Assembly: GCF_900112665.1 (NCBI RefSeq)
Contig: NZ_FOMN01000002.1
Location: forward strand, 265,659-329,658
Source: Lactobacillus bombicola
GTDB taxonomy: Bacteria; Bacillota; Bacilli; Lactobacillales; Lactobacillaceae
Length of the DNA: 64,000 nt
Reading direction: 5' to 3'
The notes below the pieces were generated by a model. It was not told the origin of the DNA and ran no database searches. It worked only from the letters and a program-made list of their open reading frames with translations. The translations under genes and the position numbers were made by a program. Of the stretch, positions 12,185 to 22,491 are shown one piece after another; position 1 is the first letter of the stretch, and every line of letters starts with the position of its first letter.

Positions 12185-13057
12185 TTACTCTGATTCCTTA
12201 GCTTTACTGTCTCCTTGTCGATGCGTTACCCGCCAAACATGGAGTGTTAAATAAACTTCATCATCAGGTTGTAATTTCCAACCGGCCTGTTTAAGTAAAT
12301 AAGTGCCAATTTTCAAAACTGTTTCGTATGACTTTTTGTACTTTACCTTCATCAATTCTAATAGAGACTGATCTAATTCACTACCATTATCTTCATCATT
12401 AATTTGATAAAGGTGACGCACCATAAACGAACGTAAATGGGTCATAAAGCGATTAAAATTGAAAGACTCCGTATCTAATTGCATACCATATTGATACTCA
12501 ATTATTTCAACTACGCCACTAATTAGTTTAGTAATTTTGACAGTATCTTGGAGTCTCGTCTGCTTAGAACTGGCATTAATAAAGTGATAAGCAAGATAGG
12601 CTACTTCTGATTTAGGAAAAGAAGAGTTAGTTTTTTGTTCAATTAAAGCTAAAGCCTCTTTTGCAACAGTATATTCTTTAGGAAAAAGTTTCCTTATTTC
12701 CCAGCTGAGCGTATCCGGACCCAAAGTAAAGCCTTCGTCTGTCCTTTTAAGCATAAAATCAATGTGATCAGCTAAAACTAAATATTGGTAATCAGAAAAT
12801 TTTACTTTTAGTTTGATTGATACTAAATTGATAACATCAGTAGTTAGTGCCAAAGTCCTTGAATCGATATCTTTAACACTATCAATCATTTTAATGTTCT
12901 TTTCAACAGCAACAAAACGTCGCGTTATTTTTTGTTCATCAACAAAATCGCCCGGCTTTTTGCCAAAACCAATTCCATTACCAATTACTACCCAATCAAC
13001 ATCAAATTCATCTGACACTAAAGCAGCATTGTTGTTAAAATTTTTAATAAATTTCAC
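12185..13057 (-). CDS. licT: LicT-type transcriptional antiterminator
   Basis: The 290-residue protein has an N-terminal RNA-binding domain (about 1-55, FNNNAALV and IGNGIGFGKKPGD) and two PTS-regulation domains. All four regulatory histidines of the family are present: His98, His158, His207 and His273. Without substrate the cognate EIIB phosphorylates PRD1 and blocks activity. HPr phosphorylation of PRD2 activates it. The gene is preceded by its own RAT and terminator, so it is autoregulated, and a second RAT follows before bglP. Confidence 0.93.
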   Translation of the reverse strand: MKFIKNFNNNAALVSDEFDVDWVVIGNGIGFGKKPGDFVDEQKITRRFVAVEKNIKMIDSVKDIDSRTLALTTDVINLVSIKLKVKFSDYQYLVLADHIDFMLKRTDEGFTLGPDTLSWEIRKLFPKEYTVAKEALALIEQKTNSSFPKSEVAYLAYHFINASSKQTRLQDTVKITKLISGVVEIIEYQYGMQLDTESFNFNRFMTHLRSFMVRHLYQINDEDNGSELDQSLLELMKVKYKKSYETVLKIGTYLLKQAGWKLQPDDEVYLTLHVWRVTHRQGDSKAKESE

Positions 13058-13078
13058 TCAGCGTACTCCTACTTCAAT

Positions 13079-13122
13079 AAAAAAACCTATGAGCAGCATG
13101 AGAAACTTGTTGTTCATAGGTT
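13079..13122 (-). terminator. leader terminator before licT
   Basis: AACCTATGA (13122-13114) pairs with TCATAGGTT (13092-13084), followed by a T run. The left arm overlaps the RAT. Confidence 0.8.
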
Positions 13123-13148
13123 AATGCCTGATCGAATCAGTAACACAC
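13118..13148 (-). promoter_or_regulatory. RAT (LicT target), bgl copy 1
   Basis: The pattern GTGTGTTACTG...CAGGCATTAACC nearly repeats copy 2. It sits at the 5' end of the operon transcript and allows autoregulation of licT. Confidence 0.85.
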
Positions 13149-13163
13149 TTATTTACTTAAAAG

Positions 13164-13192
13164 ATTATACATCATTGTTAAAGCGATTTCAA
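13164..13192 (-). promoter_or_regulatory. beta-glucoside operon promoter with CRE-like site
   Basis: TTGAAA (13192-13187), 17-bp spacer and TATAAT (13169-13164) make a near-consensus sigma-A promoter on the minus strand. A CRE-like element (TTGAAATCGCTTTAA, one mismatch) covers the -35 and part of the spacer. CcpA repression is therefore likely on top of antitermination. Confidence 0.75.
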
Positions 13193-13320
13193 CAATTATT
13201 TGTTATTTAACATTTTGATTTTTGGCATTGCAATTGCTTATAGTCTTATAGTTTGTCAAAGTATCTATTTTAATATAAAGTACATGCAAAGAAATTTATT
13301 TTTTAAAAAAGGATAATTAT

Positions 13321-14265
13321 ATGACTAAAAAAAAGCAAAATTATTCAGCTAAAAATAAACTATGGTCCTCTATCCGCTTATTAGTGAGCGGGCTACTATT
13401 TTATTCCGGAGTTGCTCTAATCTTTTTTGGTTCTGGTTTAGGAAACTCATACTTGGTTCAATTAAATGCTGAACAGGCCAGTTCCAAGCTAACAGCTAAA
13501 AAAGCAGATCAAAATAAACAACATAAAACAACTTATGATGCTAGTAAGACTGAATCAATTACTACTAAGCGTTTACTCACTTCTAGACACAAAAAAGCAT
13601 ATGCCATTGGCCAAATTGCAATACCGACCGTTAACATCCATACCCCTTTATTTGCAGGCTATGGTAGTCATAATCAAAATTTAGCTTATGGCGTAGTAAC
13701 TTGTCTACCTGAGCGAATTATGGGAGGACAGAATAATTACGTTCTGGCTGGGCACTATATGGGAACTTATGGTGGAGCTGTTTTAGACAACTTACACCTC
13801 GCTAAAGCGGGCGACATAGTCTACGTGACCGACTTACATCATATTTATGCTTATCGTATTCAAAACATATCTTTTACTATTAAACCAACCCAAGTCGAAG
13901 TAGAAAATAATGTACAAAAAAAGCGACTACTTACCCTAATTACTTGTTCTGATTTCAATACTTCTAAATATGGTTATGGTGCTCACCGTACAGTGGCTCA
14001 AGGAGAACTAATCGGCAAAACAAAGGCGACTAGCAAGAATCTATTGGCAGCAGAACTTACCGGCAAGCAGGAATCTAAGCAAACAAGAAAAATAACCCTA
14101 GTAACTGATAAAGGTCATAAAACAATTGCCCCTCAAAAACAAACTAGCTTAATTGCACAGCCTAGTTTTTTTCAAAATACTAGAACATTAAGCACAATTA
14201 TTATTTGCTTAACAATTCTGTTCTTATTAATCATAATTGCAGCGCTAAGCAAGATTTGGTTTTAA
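13321..14265 (+). CDS. sortase, with N- and C-terminal membrane segments
   Basis: The 314-residue transpeptidase anchors LPxTG-type proteins to peptidoglycan. The catalytic residues are His145 (LAGHYM), Cys209 (TLITCSDF) and Arg223 (AHRTVAQGEL). There is an N-terminal membrane segment (about 18-42) and a second one at the very C-terminus (about 285-312), after a basic linker of about 50 residues. The core looks like class A, but a C-terminal anchor is a trait of class C. No pilin or other substrate gene adjoins it. It is a single-gene unit downstream of an AT-rich promoter region. Confidence 0.88.
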   Translation: MTKKKQNYSAKNKLWSSIRLLVSGLLFYSGVALIFFGSGLGNSYLVQLNAEQASSKLTAKKADQNKQHKTTYDASKTESITTKRLLTSRHKKAYAIGQIAIPTVNIHTPLFAGYGSHNQNLAYGVVTCLPERIMGGQNNYVLAGHYMGTYGGAVLDNLHLAKAGDIVYVTDLHHIYAYRIQNISFTIKPTQVEVENNVQKKRLLTLITCSDFNTSKYGYGAHRTVAQGELIGKTKATSKNLLAAELTGKQESKQTRKITLVTDKGHKTIAPQKQTSLIAQPSFFQNTRTLSTIIICLTILFLLIIIAALSKIWF

Positions 14266-14318
14266 TTGCAGTATACTTCACTAATTTATATTAGAAGTTT
14301 TTTATATTAAAACTAACT

Positions 14319-15101
14319 CTATACTAAATACATTTTTCGTAACTGCTGGTAATCCATGATACTAAAGCCTAATTCTTTTTTGAAAAAGGTAGCAAAGTCT
14401 CCCCAGCCCTGACGAATGGTTTCGGTAATGCCTTTAATTGCAATTCCTTCACCCTTAGTTACATTCATCTTAGCGACCATTTGGGAAATCTCATCATTAC
14501 TGGGCAGCTGACGCGAAACCGCGAAATCGTAAAGCTGGTTAGTTAACAGATAATCGCGGGCAATTGTGTCATCCGCAATTCCCAAAGCCATTAACACTAA
14601 GACTGACACCATACCGGTTCGATCTTTACCAGCACTGCAATGATATACTAAGGCTTCCTCCTCGGGTAAGGTTAAAAGTTCAGCAAATACTTTAGCAAAC
14701 ATCGTCTGACTATGTGCATTAAGTAAAGTTTGCTGGTAAATTCTACCCATAAAATTGTTATTTAGACTGGGTATTTGACCCAAAAACTGAGAATTATAAT
14801 GTTCCTTTGATTTATCGGCCCCGACTTCAGCATATACAGGGACATCAACCAACTTGACGTTTGCCCATAAAATATCTGGCGCAGTATTTTTTTCGTATTG
14901 CGAACGCAAATCACAATCAGTAGTAATCCGCAATTGGGCTAATTTTTTTTGATCACTTGCGCTTAAAGAGCTGAGCGAATCTGAGCGATAAATTTTATTC
15001 CATTTAACTGTTTGTCCATTTTCATTTTGATAGCCACCAATATCTCTAAAATTTAGTGGTCCATCTAATTTAATGATTCGTTTGTGTGCCAACTTACTCA
15101 C
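14319..15101 (-). CDS. protein-tyrosine/serine phosphatase, LipA/PtpB-like
   Basis: The 260-residue protein has the Y_phosphatase3 layout. It begins with GPLNFRDIGGYQ, contains IYRSDSLSSLS, and carries the P-loop HCSAGKDRTG with nucleophile Cys155 and Arg161. Members dephosphorylate phosphotyrosine, phosphoserine or phosphoinositides. It lies six bases after glpK and so is probably in its operon, though no link to glycerol use is established. The substrate is unknown. Confidence 0.85.
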   Translation of the reverse strand: MSKLAHKRIIKLDGPLNFRDIGGYQNENGQTVKWNKIYRSDSLSSLSASDQKKLAQLRITTDCDLRSQYEKNTAPDILWANVKLVDVPVYAEVGADKSKEHYNSQFLGQIPSLNNNFMGRIYQQTLLNAHSQTMFAKVFAELLTLPEEEALVYHCSAGKDRTGMVSVLVLMALGIADDTIARDYLLTNQLYDFAVSRQLPSNDEISQMVAKMNVTKGEGIAIKGITETIRQGWGDFATFFKKELGFSIMDYQQLRKMYLV

Positions 15102-15107
15102 TCTTTC

Positions 15108-16637
<1,530 letters not shown>

Positions 16638-16768
16638 CTATAAGAAAGCGGTTCATCATAATTTTACTACCCCACCTTGCTTTTACAAGAAATAATTATA
16701 GCATTGTCCCTATTTTTTAAGTTATACTGTGAACATAAAACTTTTATTTAAAAGAGGATTACATAATA

Positions 16769-17581
16769 ATGAAAAAAGAAATTATTACTCTGACAATTGC
16801 AGGAAATGATAGTGATGGTAGTGCTGGAATGACTGCAGATTTACATTCATTTTATGCCCGAAAAGTATATGGTATGGGGCTTTTAACTGCCGCTGTTGCT
16901 GGAAACACCACGGGAATCTATGCCCAAGAAGTAATGCCCATTTCATTTATTCAAAAGCAATTCGATGTTCTAAATGATGATTTTGCAATTTCAGCTCTTA
17001 AAACTGGAATGCTGGCTAATAAAGAAATTATTACTTGCGTTGCAGCTAACTTGCGTAAATATGATATGGGTAAGATTGTCATTGATCCTGTTATTATGAC
17101 TAAACATGGAAATACCCTGCTTGACGATGACGCTTACCAAGCTTTCTTAGATGAACTACTACCACTTGCTGATATCATTACACCTAATTTTTATGAACAA
17201 CAAAAATTAACAGGGCTTTCTTTGGATTCAAAAGAAGAAGTGCTGATGGGGGCAAAAATGTTACAAGCAATGGGAGCGAAGAATATTTTAATGAAGGGGC
17301 GCCACGATAGTCCTCACCAAACCCGAGTAACCGATGTACTGCTGGCTGCTGACGGTCAGGTTTATGAATTTACTAAGCCGTTTATTAATACTGAACGAAT
17401 TAATGGCACAGGCGATACCCTATCAGCAGTTATTGCTGCTGAACTTGCCAAAAAAATGTCAATTATTGACAGTGTTAAAATTGCTAAAGATTTTACTTAT
17501 GAAGCAATCGCTCATCCAATTGAAGTTGGCTCAAAATATGGTCCAATTAATCATTTCGCTGCCCAAGAAGATATTGAATAA
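16769..17581 (+). CDS. ThiD/PdxK-family kinase, probably pyridoxal/pyridoxine kinase
   Basis: The 270-residue ribokinase-fold protein has AGNDSDGSAGMTADLHSF at its start and the GTGDTLSA anion-hole motif near the C-terminus. It shares the ThiD fold with the riboswitch-controlled thiD 3 kb downstream but differs at the ligand end: GNDSDGSAGM here, GTDSGGGAGI there. Firmicute paralogues of this kind often phosphorylate pyridoxal, pyridoxine or hydroxymethylpyrimidine. It is not under the TPP riboswitch, so I favour a vitamin B6 role. A second HMP kinase remains possible. Confidence 0.75.
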   Translation: MKKEIITLTIAGNDSDGSAGMTADLHSFYARKVYGMGLLTAAVAGNTTGIYAQEVMPISFIQKQFDVLNDDFAISALKTGMLANKEIITCVAANLRKYDMGKIVIDPVIMTKHGNTLLDDDAYQAFLDELLPLADIITPNFYEQQKLTGLSLDSKEEVLMGAKMLQAMGAKNILMKGRHDSPHQTRVTDVLLAADGQVYEFTKPFINTERINGTGDTLSAVIAAELAKKMSIIDSVKIAKDFTYEAIAHPIEVGSKYGPINHFAAQEDIE

Positions 17582-17645
17582 TTATCTTTTGCTCACGCTT
17601 TACCTTTAGGATATACTTTAACCAAAGAATAGAGGTAGAGATAAA

Positions 17646-18317
17646 ATGGCAGATAAATCAATTAAAATTGCATACTTATACGAAGACCTAATGAATACCT
17701 ATGGTGATTCTGGTGATGTCAAAATTATTCGCTATTTACTAAAAAAACAAAATTATGCAACTCAAATAGATAATATTTCTTTAAACGATAGCTTTGACGC
17801 TTTTGACTATGACTTTGTTTTTTTTGGTGGTGGCCAAGATTTTGAACAAACTGTAGTTGCCAAAGACTTACCACGTCATAAAGATACTTTAACCAACTAT
17901 ATCAATAGTGACGGCCCAATGTTAGGTGTTTGTGGGGGCTATCAATTAGTTGGTTCTTATTACAAAACTAATTCTGGCATTACAATTAAAGGACTAGATA
18001 TCTTACCCTTCCACACCGTTTTTAAGTCAGATAAGCGAATGATTGGTGATACTAGGTATCTGAGCGACTGGGGTGAAGTTAGTGCCTTTGAAAACCATTC
18101 AGGACAAACATATTTTGATGATAAAGAAAAACTGCATCCTTTAGGCAAAATGATTGAAGGTTATGGTAATAACCCCCAAGATAAAGTCGAAGGGCTACGT
18201 TATCATAACTTTATTGGTACCTATTCTCATGGACCATTATTAAAAAACCTTAATGTCGCCCAAGCAATTGTTGACATGATTTTGGCTCAGCATGAAAAAC
18301 GACTTGCGGCTCAATAA
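17646..18317 (+). CDS. gatD: GatD-like glutamine amidotransferase without adjacent MurT
   Basis: The 223-residue class I amidotransferase resembles GatD, the glutaminase half of the MurT-GatD complex. That complex amidates D-glutamate of lipid II, which gram-positive cell walls need for cross-linking. It starts with IAYLYEDLMNTYGDSGDV as GatD does. The nucleophile is Cys96 in LGVCGGYQ and the partner His195 in YSHGPLL. GatD normally lies directly beside murT. Here the neighbours are a B6/thiamine kinase and tenA, and no murT is in the window. A cobyric acid synthase role is unlikely, since no cobalamin genes are present. Confidence 0.8.
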   Translation: MADKSIKIAYLYEDLMNTYGDSGDVKIIRYLLKKQNYATQIDNISLNDSFDAFDYDFVFFGGGQDFEQTVVAKDLPRHKDTLTNYINSDGPMLGVCGGYQLVGSYYKTNSGITIKGLDILPFHTVFKSDKRMIGDTRYLSDWGEVSAFENHSGQTYFDDKEKLHPLGKMIEGYGNNPQDKVEGLRYHNFIGTYSHGPLLKNLNVAQAIVDMILAQHEKRLAAQ

Positions 18318-18349
18318 AAAAACTGAACTACTAGCTAGTTCAGTTTTTT
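18317..18349. terminator. bidirectional terminator
   Basis: AAAAAACTGAACTA pairs with TAGTTCAGTTTTTT around CTAGC, between the convergent gatD and tenA genes. Confidence 0.88.
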
Positions 18350-18350
18350 A

Positions 18351-19007
18351 TTACCATCGCTCTTTTGCGTAAGCCATTTGCCAAAACTGCAATTCGTAGT
18401 AGCTACTGCGAATAAAAGCTGTTTGCATCATTTGACGATCAGTTGCGGTGGCTTGACTAGCCAAAATATTTATTAATTGCAAAATATGCGTCACATTGAC
18501 CTCATACCAGTCACTATCATAAGTATCTATCCATGTTTGATAGAGTGCTACGGGTGAGCCAACTTTAGCTAATTTTTGCCCAATTTCTTGATACAACCAA
18601 TAACAAGGAACAATTGCAGCGATTGCTGGGGCAAAGCCATCACGTTCGAGTGTCAGATACATATGATTGACATAATTATACGCCGTAGGCGCAACCGCTG
18701 TTTGTCTAATTTCCATTGGAGTAATTTTTAATCCCGTAAAAAAATCACTGCGGACAGACCATTCGCAAGCTCTAAGATCTGCTTCACTCTGCAATAAAAA
18801 TTTTTTAATTTGCGGATTACCTGCTTGTTCAGCTAATAGATGATGGAACTTACTAAATTCAACTAAATAATATCGATCCTGCAGTAAATAAAACCGAAAT
18901 TTTGTTAACGGTAGTTGGCCACTTTGTAATTCTGTAATGAAAGGATGCACCAGACTTTTTTGCCATATATTTTGTGCTGCTTGATGCAATTGCTGCGTGA
19001 AACTCAT
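18351..19007 (-). CDS. tenA: thiaminase II / aminopyrimidine aminohydrolase
   Basis: The 218-residue helical protein recovers hydroxymethylpyrimidine from degraded thiamine. The catalytic Cys135 (AIVPCYWLY) and Asp44 (LLQDRYYL) fall at the same numbers as in the Bacillus subtilis enzyme. A glutamate in SSYYELQFWQMA near the C-terminus completes the site. It is divergent from the TPP-riboswitch operon thiM-thiD-thiE, whose ThiD uses its product. I see no TPP riboswitch in its own leader. Confidence 0.92.
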   Translation of the reverse strand: MSFTQQLHQAAQNIWQKSLVHPFITELQSGQLPLTKFRFYLLQDRYYLVEFSKFHHLLAEQAGNPQIKKFLLQSEADLRACEWSVRSDFFTGLKITPMEIRQTAVAPTAYNYVNHMYLTLERDGFAPAIAAIVPCYWLYQEIGQKLAKVGSPVALYQTWIDTYDSDWYEVNVTHILQLINILASQATATDRQMMQTAFIRSSYYELQFWQMAYAKERW

Positions 19008-19063
19008 TAATTTGCCTCTTTTCTACTTTATTAATTTTATTCTTATTTTATGCCTATTTTTAA

Positions 19064-19092
19064 TTGCCTTAAACTTAAAAAGTTATTATAAT
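19064..19092 (+). promoter_or_regulatory. thiM operon promoter
   Basis: TTGCCT, 17-bp spacer and TATAAT place the transcription start just before the TPP riboswitch. Confidence 0.7.
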
Positions 19093-19103
19093 AGAAAGCG
19101 ATA

Positions 19104-19190
19104 ACACGAGGGGAGCCCCCATCGAGGCTGAGATGGAACTACGTTCTAGACCCTTTGAACCTGTAAGCTAATTCTTGCGTAGGAACGTGT
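19104..19190 (+). ncRNA. TPP riboswitch (THI element)
   Basis: The conserved blocks appear in order: ACGAGGGGAGC, GCTGAGATGG, ACCCTTTGAACCTGT and GTAGGAACGTG. The closing stem pairs ACACG (19104-19108) with CGTGT (19186-19190). Bound thiamine pyrophosphate should favour the terminator that follows. Confidence 0.95.
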
Positions 19191-19201
19191 CAATAACCGT
19201 T

Positions 19202-19238
19202 AAGCTTTGACACATGATAGTGTCAAAGCTTTTTATTT
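19202..19238 (+). terminator. riboswitch-controlled terminator
   Basis: AAGCTTTGACAC pairs with GTGTCAAAGCTT around ATGATA, followed by TTTATTT. It ends about 35 bases before the thiM start. Confidence 0.9.
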
Positions 19239-19273
19239 ACGCAAGTAGGCTAGTGCAATTGTTGGAGGTTGAA

Positions 19274-20062
19274 ATGAAGTTAAATATTCTCAATGAATTA
19301 CGAGAAAAAAATCCGGTTGTTTTAAATGCTGCTAATTTTGTCACCGTTCAAGATGTTGCTAATAGTTTAAATGCTATTGGTGCTTCACCAATTATGAGTA
19401 AAGAAATTGCCGAAGCCGAAGAAATGGTTAAGATGGCTTCAAGCATCACCCTTAATCTCGGCACCTTAACCCAGTTGCAAATTGCCCAAATGAAAAAAAT
19501 AGGCGCTTTAGCTACCCAAGATAAAAAGCCTATCGTATTTGACCCTGTCGCTGTAGGAGCGGTTAATTATCGTCTGCAAACAGCGCAGGACCTCCTCCAC
19601 AGATTTCCAGTTAGCATAATCCGTGGTAATGCTGGCGAAATTGCAGCTTTAGGGGGTTTTGAATGGAATTCCCGAGGGATTGATGCCGGTTCGGGTTCAG
19701 GTAATCTTGACCAAATCACCCAAAAAACGGCTCAAAAATTGGACTGTGTTGTTATTGCTAGTGGTGCAACAGACACAATCAGCAATGGCAAGAAGATTGC
19801 ACATGTTTACAACGGCACCCCGCTATTTCAAGCCCATGTTGGCTCAGGTGATGTACTATCTAGTATTGTGGCAGCTTTTACAACAGTTGGGGCTGATCCA
19901 TTTGAAGCAGCTCAAACTGCCACCTTGGTATTTGCAGCTACTGGCGAATTACTAGCTAAAGACCATCCAGAAATTGGCCCTGGCACGTTCGGTATGCATC
20001 TGATAGACTACTTGGCTAAAGTTCAAGTTGCCGATATTGAAAAAATAGCAAAATTTGACTAA
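19274..20062 (+). CDS. thiM: hydroxyethylthiazole kinase
   Basis: The 262-residue enzyme phosphorylates the thiazole moiety of thiamine in the salvage route. It has ThiM motifs: NPVVLNAANFVTVQDVAN at the start, VIRGNAGEI in the middle, and a glycine-rich active-site loop HVGSGDVLSSIVA (the usual GTGC/GSGC region). An in-frame ATG at 19214 lies within the terminator hairpin, so it is not the start. GGAGG at 19264 serves the ATG at 19274. It is first in a three-gene salvage operon. Confidence 0.93.
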   Translation: MKLNILNELREKNPVVLNAANFVTVQDVANSLNAIGASPIMSKEIAEAEEMVKMASSITLNLGTLTQLQIAQMKKIGALATQDKKPIVFDPVAVGAVNYRLQTAQDLLHRFPVSIIRGNAGEIAALGGFEWNSRGIDAGSGSGNLDQITQKTAQKLDCVVIASGATDTISNGKKIAHVYNGTPLFQAHVGSGDVLSSIVAAFTTVGADPFEAAQTATLVFAATGELLAKDHPEIGPGTFGMHLIDYLAKVQVADIEKIAKFD

Positions 20063-20075
20063 AGGACGACTTTTT

Positions 20076-20885
20076 ATGACTGAAAAAATTAATTCTTTCC
20101 CTCAAGTATTAACAATCGCTGGGACCGATTCTGGTGGTGGTGCTGGTATTATGGCTGATCTTAAGACTTTTCAAATGCAAAAAGTTTTTGGTACAGCAGT
20201 GGTGGTAGCAGTTACCGCACAAAATACCCTTGGTGTACAAGACTCTTTTTTAATGCCATTAGAACTAATTGATGCACAATTTACTTCACTTGCCGCTGAT
20301 TTTAAGATTCGCGCCTGCAAAACAGGAATGCTTGGCGATGCAGCTCACGTGCATCAAGTTGCTCTTAACCTAAAAAAGTATGATTTTGGTCCCATTACAA
20401 TTGATCCCGTAATGGTAGCTAAAGGCGGTGCACCCCTGCTAAGTAAAGATGCTGTTAAAACTGTCAAAGAAGAACTTTTACCACTTGCAGATTTAGTAAC
20501 ACCCAACTTGCCCGAAGCTGAAGTACTGACGGGAATTAAGGCAAGCAGCGAAAAACAGTATCCCGCACTAGCTCATGCCTTACAAGAGATGGGTGTGAAA
20601 AATGTTCTAATCAAAGGTGGTCATGCTGAAAATGAACTAGTACGCGACTATACCCTCTTAGCCGATGGTACCGATTTTTGGATTAGCAGTCCACGTACCC
20701 ACACCAAAAGAACTCACGGCACCGGTGACACTTTAGCTGCAACAATTACAGCTCAGCTCGCTCACGGTCAAACTTTAAGTGCTGCAATTAAACTTGGTAA
20801 ACAATACGTAGCCAAAGCTATCGCAGAAACCATCCAAGTTGGCCATGGTCACGGACCACTTAATCATTGGGTAAAAATAAACTAG
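20076..20885 (+). CDS. thiD: HMP / HMP-phosphate kinase
   Basis: The 269-residue ribokinase-fold enzyme phosphorylates hydroxymethylpyrimidine twice. The motif TIAGTDSGGGAGIMADLKTF is typical of ThiD, with GTGDTLAA near the C-terminus. An upstream in-frame TTG at 20055 overlaps the thiM stop codon. AAGGACG supports the ATG at 20076. The genes are 13 bases apart, so they form one transcript. Confidence 0.93.
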   Translation: MTEKINSFPQVLTIAGTDSGGGAGIMADLKTFQMQKVFGTAVVVAVTAQNTLGVQDSFLMPLELIDAQFTSLAADFKIRACKTGMLGDAAHVHQVALNLKKYDFGPITIDPVMVAKGGAPLLSKDAVKTVKEELLPLADLVTPNLPEAEVLTGIKASSEKQYPALAHALQEMGVKNVLIKGGHAENELVRDYTLLADGTDFWISSPRTHTKRTHGTGDTLAATITAQLAHGQTLSAAIKLGKQYVAKAIAETIQVGHGHGPLNHWVKIN

Positions 20886-20893
20886 GAGAAATT

Positions 20894-21553
20894 ATGCAAA
20901 AATTTGATCCCACACAGTTAACCGCATATTTTGTCTGTGGAACACAAGACCTGCCCGCAAACAAAAGTCTACCAGAATTAGTAGAAGAAGCTCTCAAAGC
21001 TGGCATCACTGCTTATCAATTCCGTGACAAGGGTCCTAAATCAACTTTGAAACAAAGTGACCGCTTATCAATGGCCGAAGAACTACACCAACTTTGTCAA
21101 AAATATGATGTGCCATTTTTTATCGATGATGATGTTGCTTTAGCCAAAAAAGTTCACGCTGAAGGAATCCATGTTGGTCAAGATGATGAAGATATTGCCC
21201 AGGTAATAAATGAAGTAGCCGGCCAGATGATTGTGGGCTACTCATGTTCTACTATGACAGAAATTGCCAAAGGCGACCTTATTGCTGGCATTGATTATTA
21301 TGGCAGTGGTCCAATTTTTACCACACAATCAAAAGACAATGCTGATCCAGAAATAGGTCTTACTGGTTTAGCTAAACTAGTCAAGCGCACTCGTAGACCA
21401 ATCGTTGCAATTGGTGGCATTAAGGTTACAGATTTACCAGCAATTGCCCAAACTAATGTAGCTGGCGCAGCAGTCATTTCAATGATTTCCCAAAGTAAGA
21501 ACATTCAAAAGACTGTTACAGCAATGCTTACCACCAATTGGCAGCGACAATAA
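20894..21553 (+). CDS. thiE: thiamine phosphate synthase
   Basis: The 219-residue TIM-barrel enzyme joins HMP pyrophosphate with thiazole phosphate to give thiamine phosphate. Clear motifs are AYQFRDKG, FFIDDDVALA, GIHVGQDD, YYGSGPIF and IVAIGGI. AGGAGA precedes the ATG at 20894, so the longer in-frame TTG start is rejected. No thiC, thiG, thiS or thiF is present here, so this operon only recycles preformed moieties. Confidence 0.95.
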   Translation: MQKFDPTQLTAYFVCGTQDLPANKSLPELVEEALKAGITAYQFRDKGPKSTLKQSDRLSMAEELHQLCQKYDVPFFIDDDVALAKKVHAEGIHVGQDDEDIAQVINEVAGQMIVGYSCSTMTEIAKGDLIAGIDYYGSGPIFTTQSKDNADPEIGLTGLAKLVKRTRRPIVAIGGIKVTDLPAIAQTNVAGAAVISMISQSKNIQKTVTAMLTTNWQRQ

Positions 21554-21598
21554 GAACAGTTAGCTTCTTCCTCGTTATTTAAAGTCCTAGCTAACTTC

Positions 21599-21634
21599 AA
21601 AAAAGGCAGTACTATCTTCAGTACTGTCTTTTTT
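21599..21634 (+). terminator. thiM-thiD-thiE terminator
   Basis: GGCAGTACT pairs with AGTACTGTC around ATCTTC, flanked by A and T runs. Confidence 0.88.
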
Positions 21635-21735
21635 TACTTCTTTAAATATACTTCATAAGAGTAATCTTTACTTTGCTTCAAATTTTTCAATACTAGGAGG
21701 TTTTTAATACGGCTAGGTGCATTGTTACGGCTCTT

Positions 21736-22491
21736 TTAAACATAATTAATCGAAATTGAGACAAATCTACTTGATCCTTGCAGAATTACCGTTGGACCAT
21801 TGCCTTTTGCTGTACCATTAATTTCTACTTCACCCAAAATAGTAGCTAAATTGTCCTTAAGTTGCCATGACAATGGCAAGTAGATTGCAACCTCACTCAT
21901 TAAAGCATTGACATTAATTATCACCGTATCGCCAGCCGGTTTAGCAGAATCTAGATAAACACTAGTTGTACCCATTGTTGAATTAATAGTGACTGTTTCT
22001 AAGTTTTGTGAATGAACGTAGCGCGAAACTTCCGATAATTTTTGGTTAATCACGATATGACGCTCATCATTTTCACTGTCGTCATCACCAAAATCACTTT
22101 TGGTAGAGGTGAATTCGCCCTCCGTCCAGCCTCTGCTTTGACGCTTATTGAAAAAATAAGATGTGTGATAGTGATGCCAGCTTTTTGCAAAAATCAAATG
22201 TAATCCCGCATACACTAAACAAGTTGCTAAAAGTAACGTCCACGGAACAATACTAGTGATGTGTAGTGGCTCAGCATAAACAATCAATAAAAAGGCGACT
22301 GAAAATACTGTACCAAATAAATTATGATTAACGAGGCTATTGATTAAGCTTACTGCAAAAATTACTGTCCAAAAAATAGTGGCCAAGCCTAAATGAAAAG
22401 ATAAAAGCTGTAATTGATTAAGAATTAAGAAAACGGCTGCTGCCACTAAACCAATGCCCCACAAAATTTCTTTAATCTTTTGTTTTCTCAT
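21736..22491 (-). CDS. LiaF-like membrane protein
   Basis: The 251-residue protein has four closely packed hydrophobic segments in its first 105 residues, then a soluble C-terminal half rich in beta strands (about 145-251). That half resembles the LiaF/cell-wall-active-antibiotic response domain: strands repeating as VTINSTMGTTSVYLD and GEVEINGTAKGN. Such proteins sense or tune envelope stress. Its start overlaps the end of the LytTR regulator gene (ATGA), so the two are co-expressed and probably work together. No LiaRS-type kinase is adjacent. Confidence 0.75.
   Translation of the reverse strand: MRKQKIKEILWGIGLVAAAVFLILNQLQLLSFHLGLATIFWTVIFAVSLINSLVNHNLFGTVFSVAFLLIVYAEPLHITSIVPWTLLLATCLVYAGLHLIFAKSWHHYHTSYFFNKRQSRGWTEGEFTSTKSDFGDDDSENDERHIVINQKLSEVSRYVHSQNLETVTINSTMGTTSVYLDSAKPAGDTVIINVNALMSEVAIYLPLSWQLKDNLATILGEVEINGTAKGNGPTVILQGSSRFVSISINYV

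Noticed and set aside
16642..16660. CRE-like sequence before glpK
   Set aside because: AAGCGGTTCA misses several consensus positions in both orientations.
19093..19107. CRE-like AGAAAGCGATAACA before the TPP riboswitch
   Set aside because: It lies at the very start of the transcript and overlaps the riboswitch closing stem. The match is weak and thiamine salvage is not a usual CcpA target.
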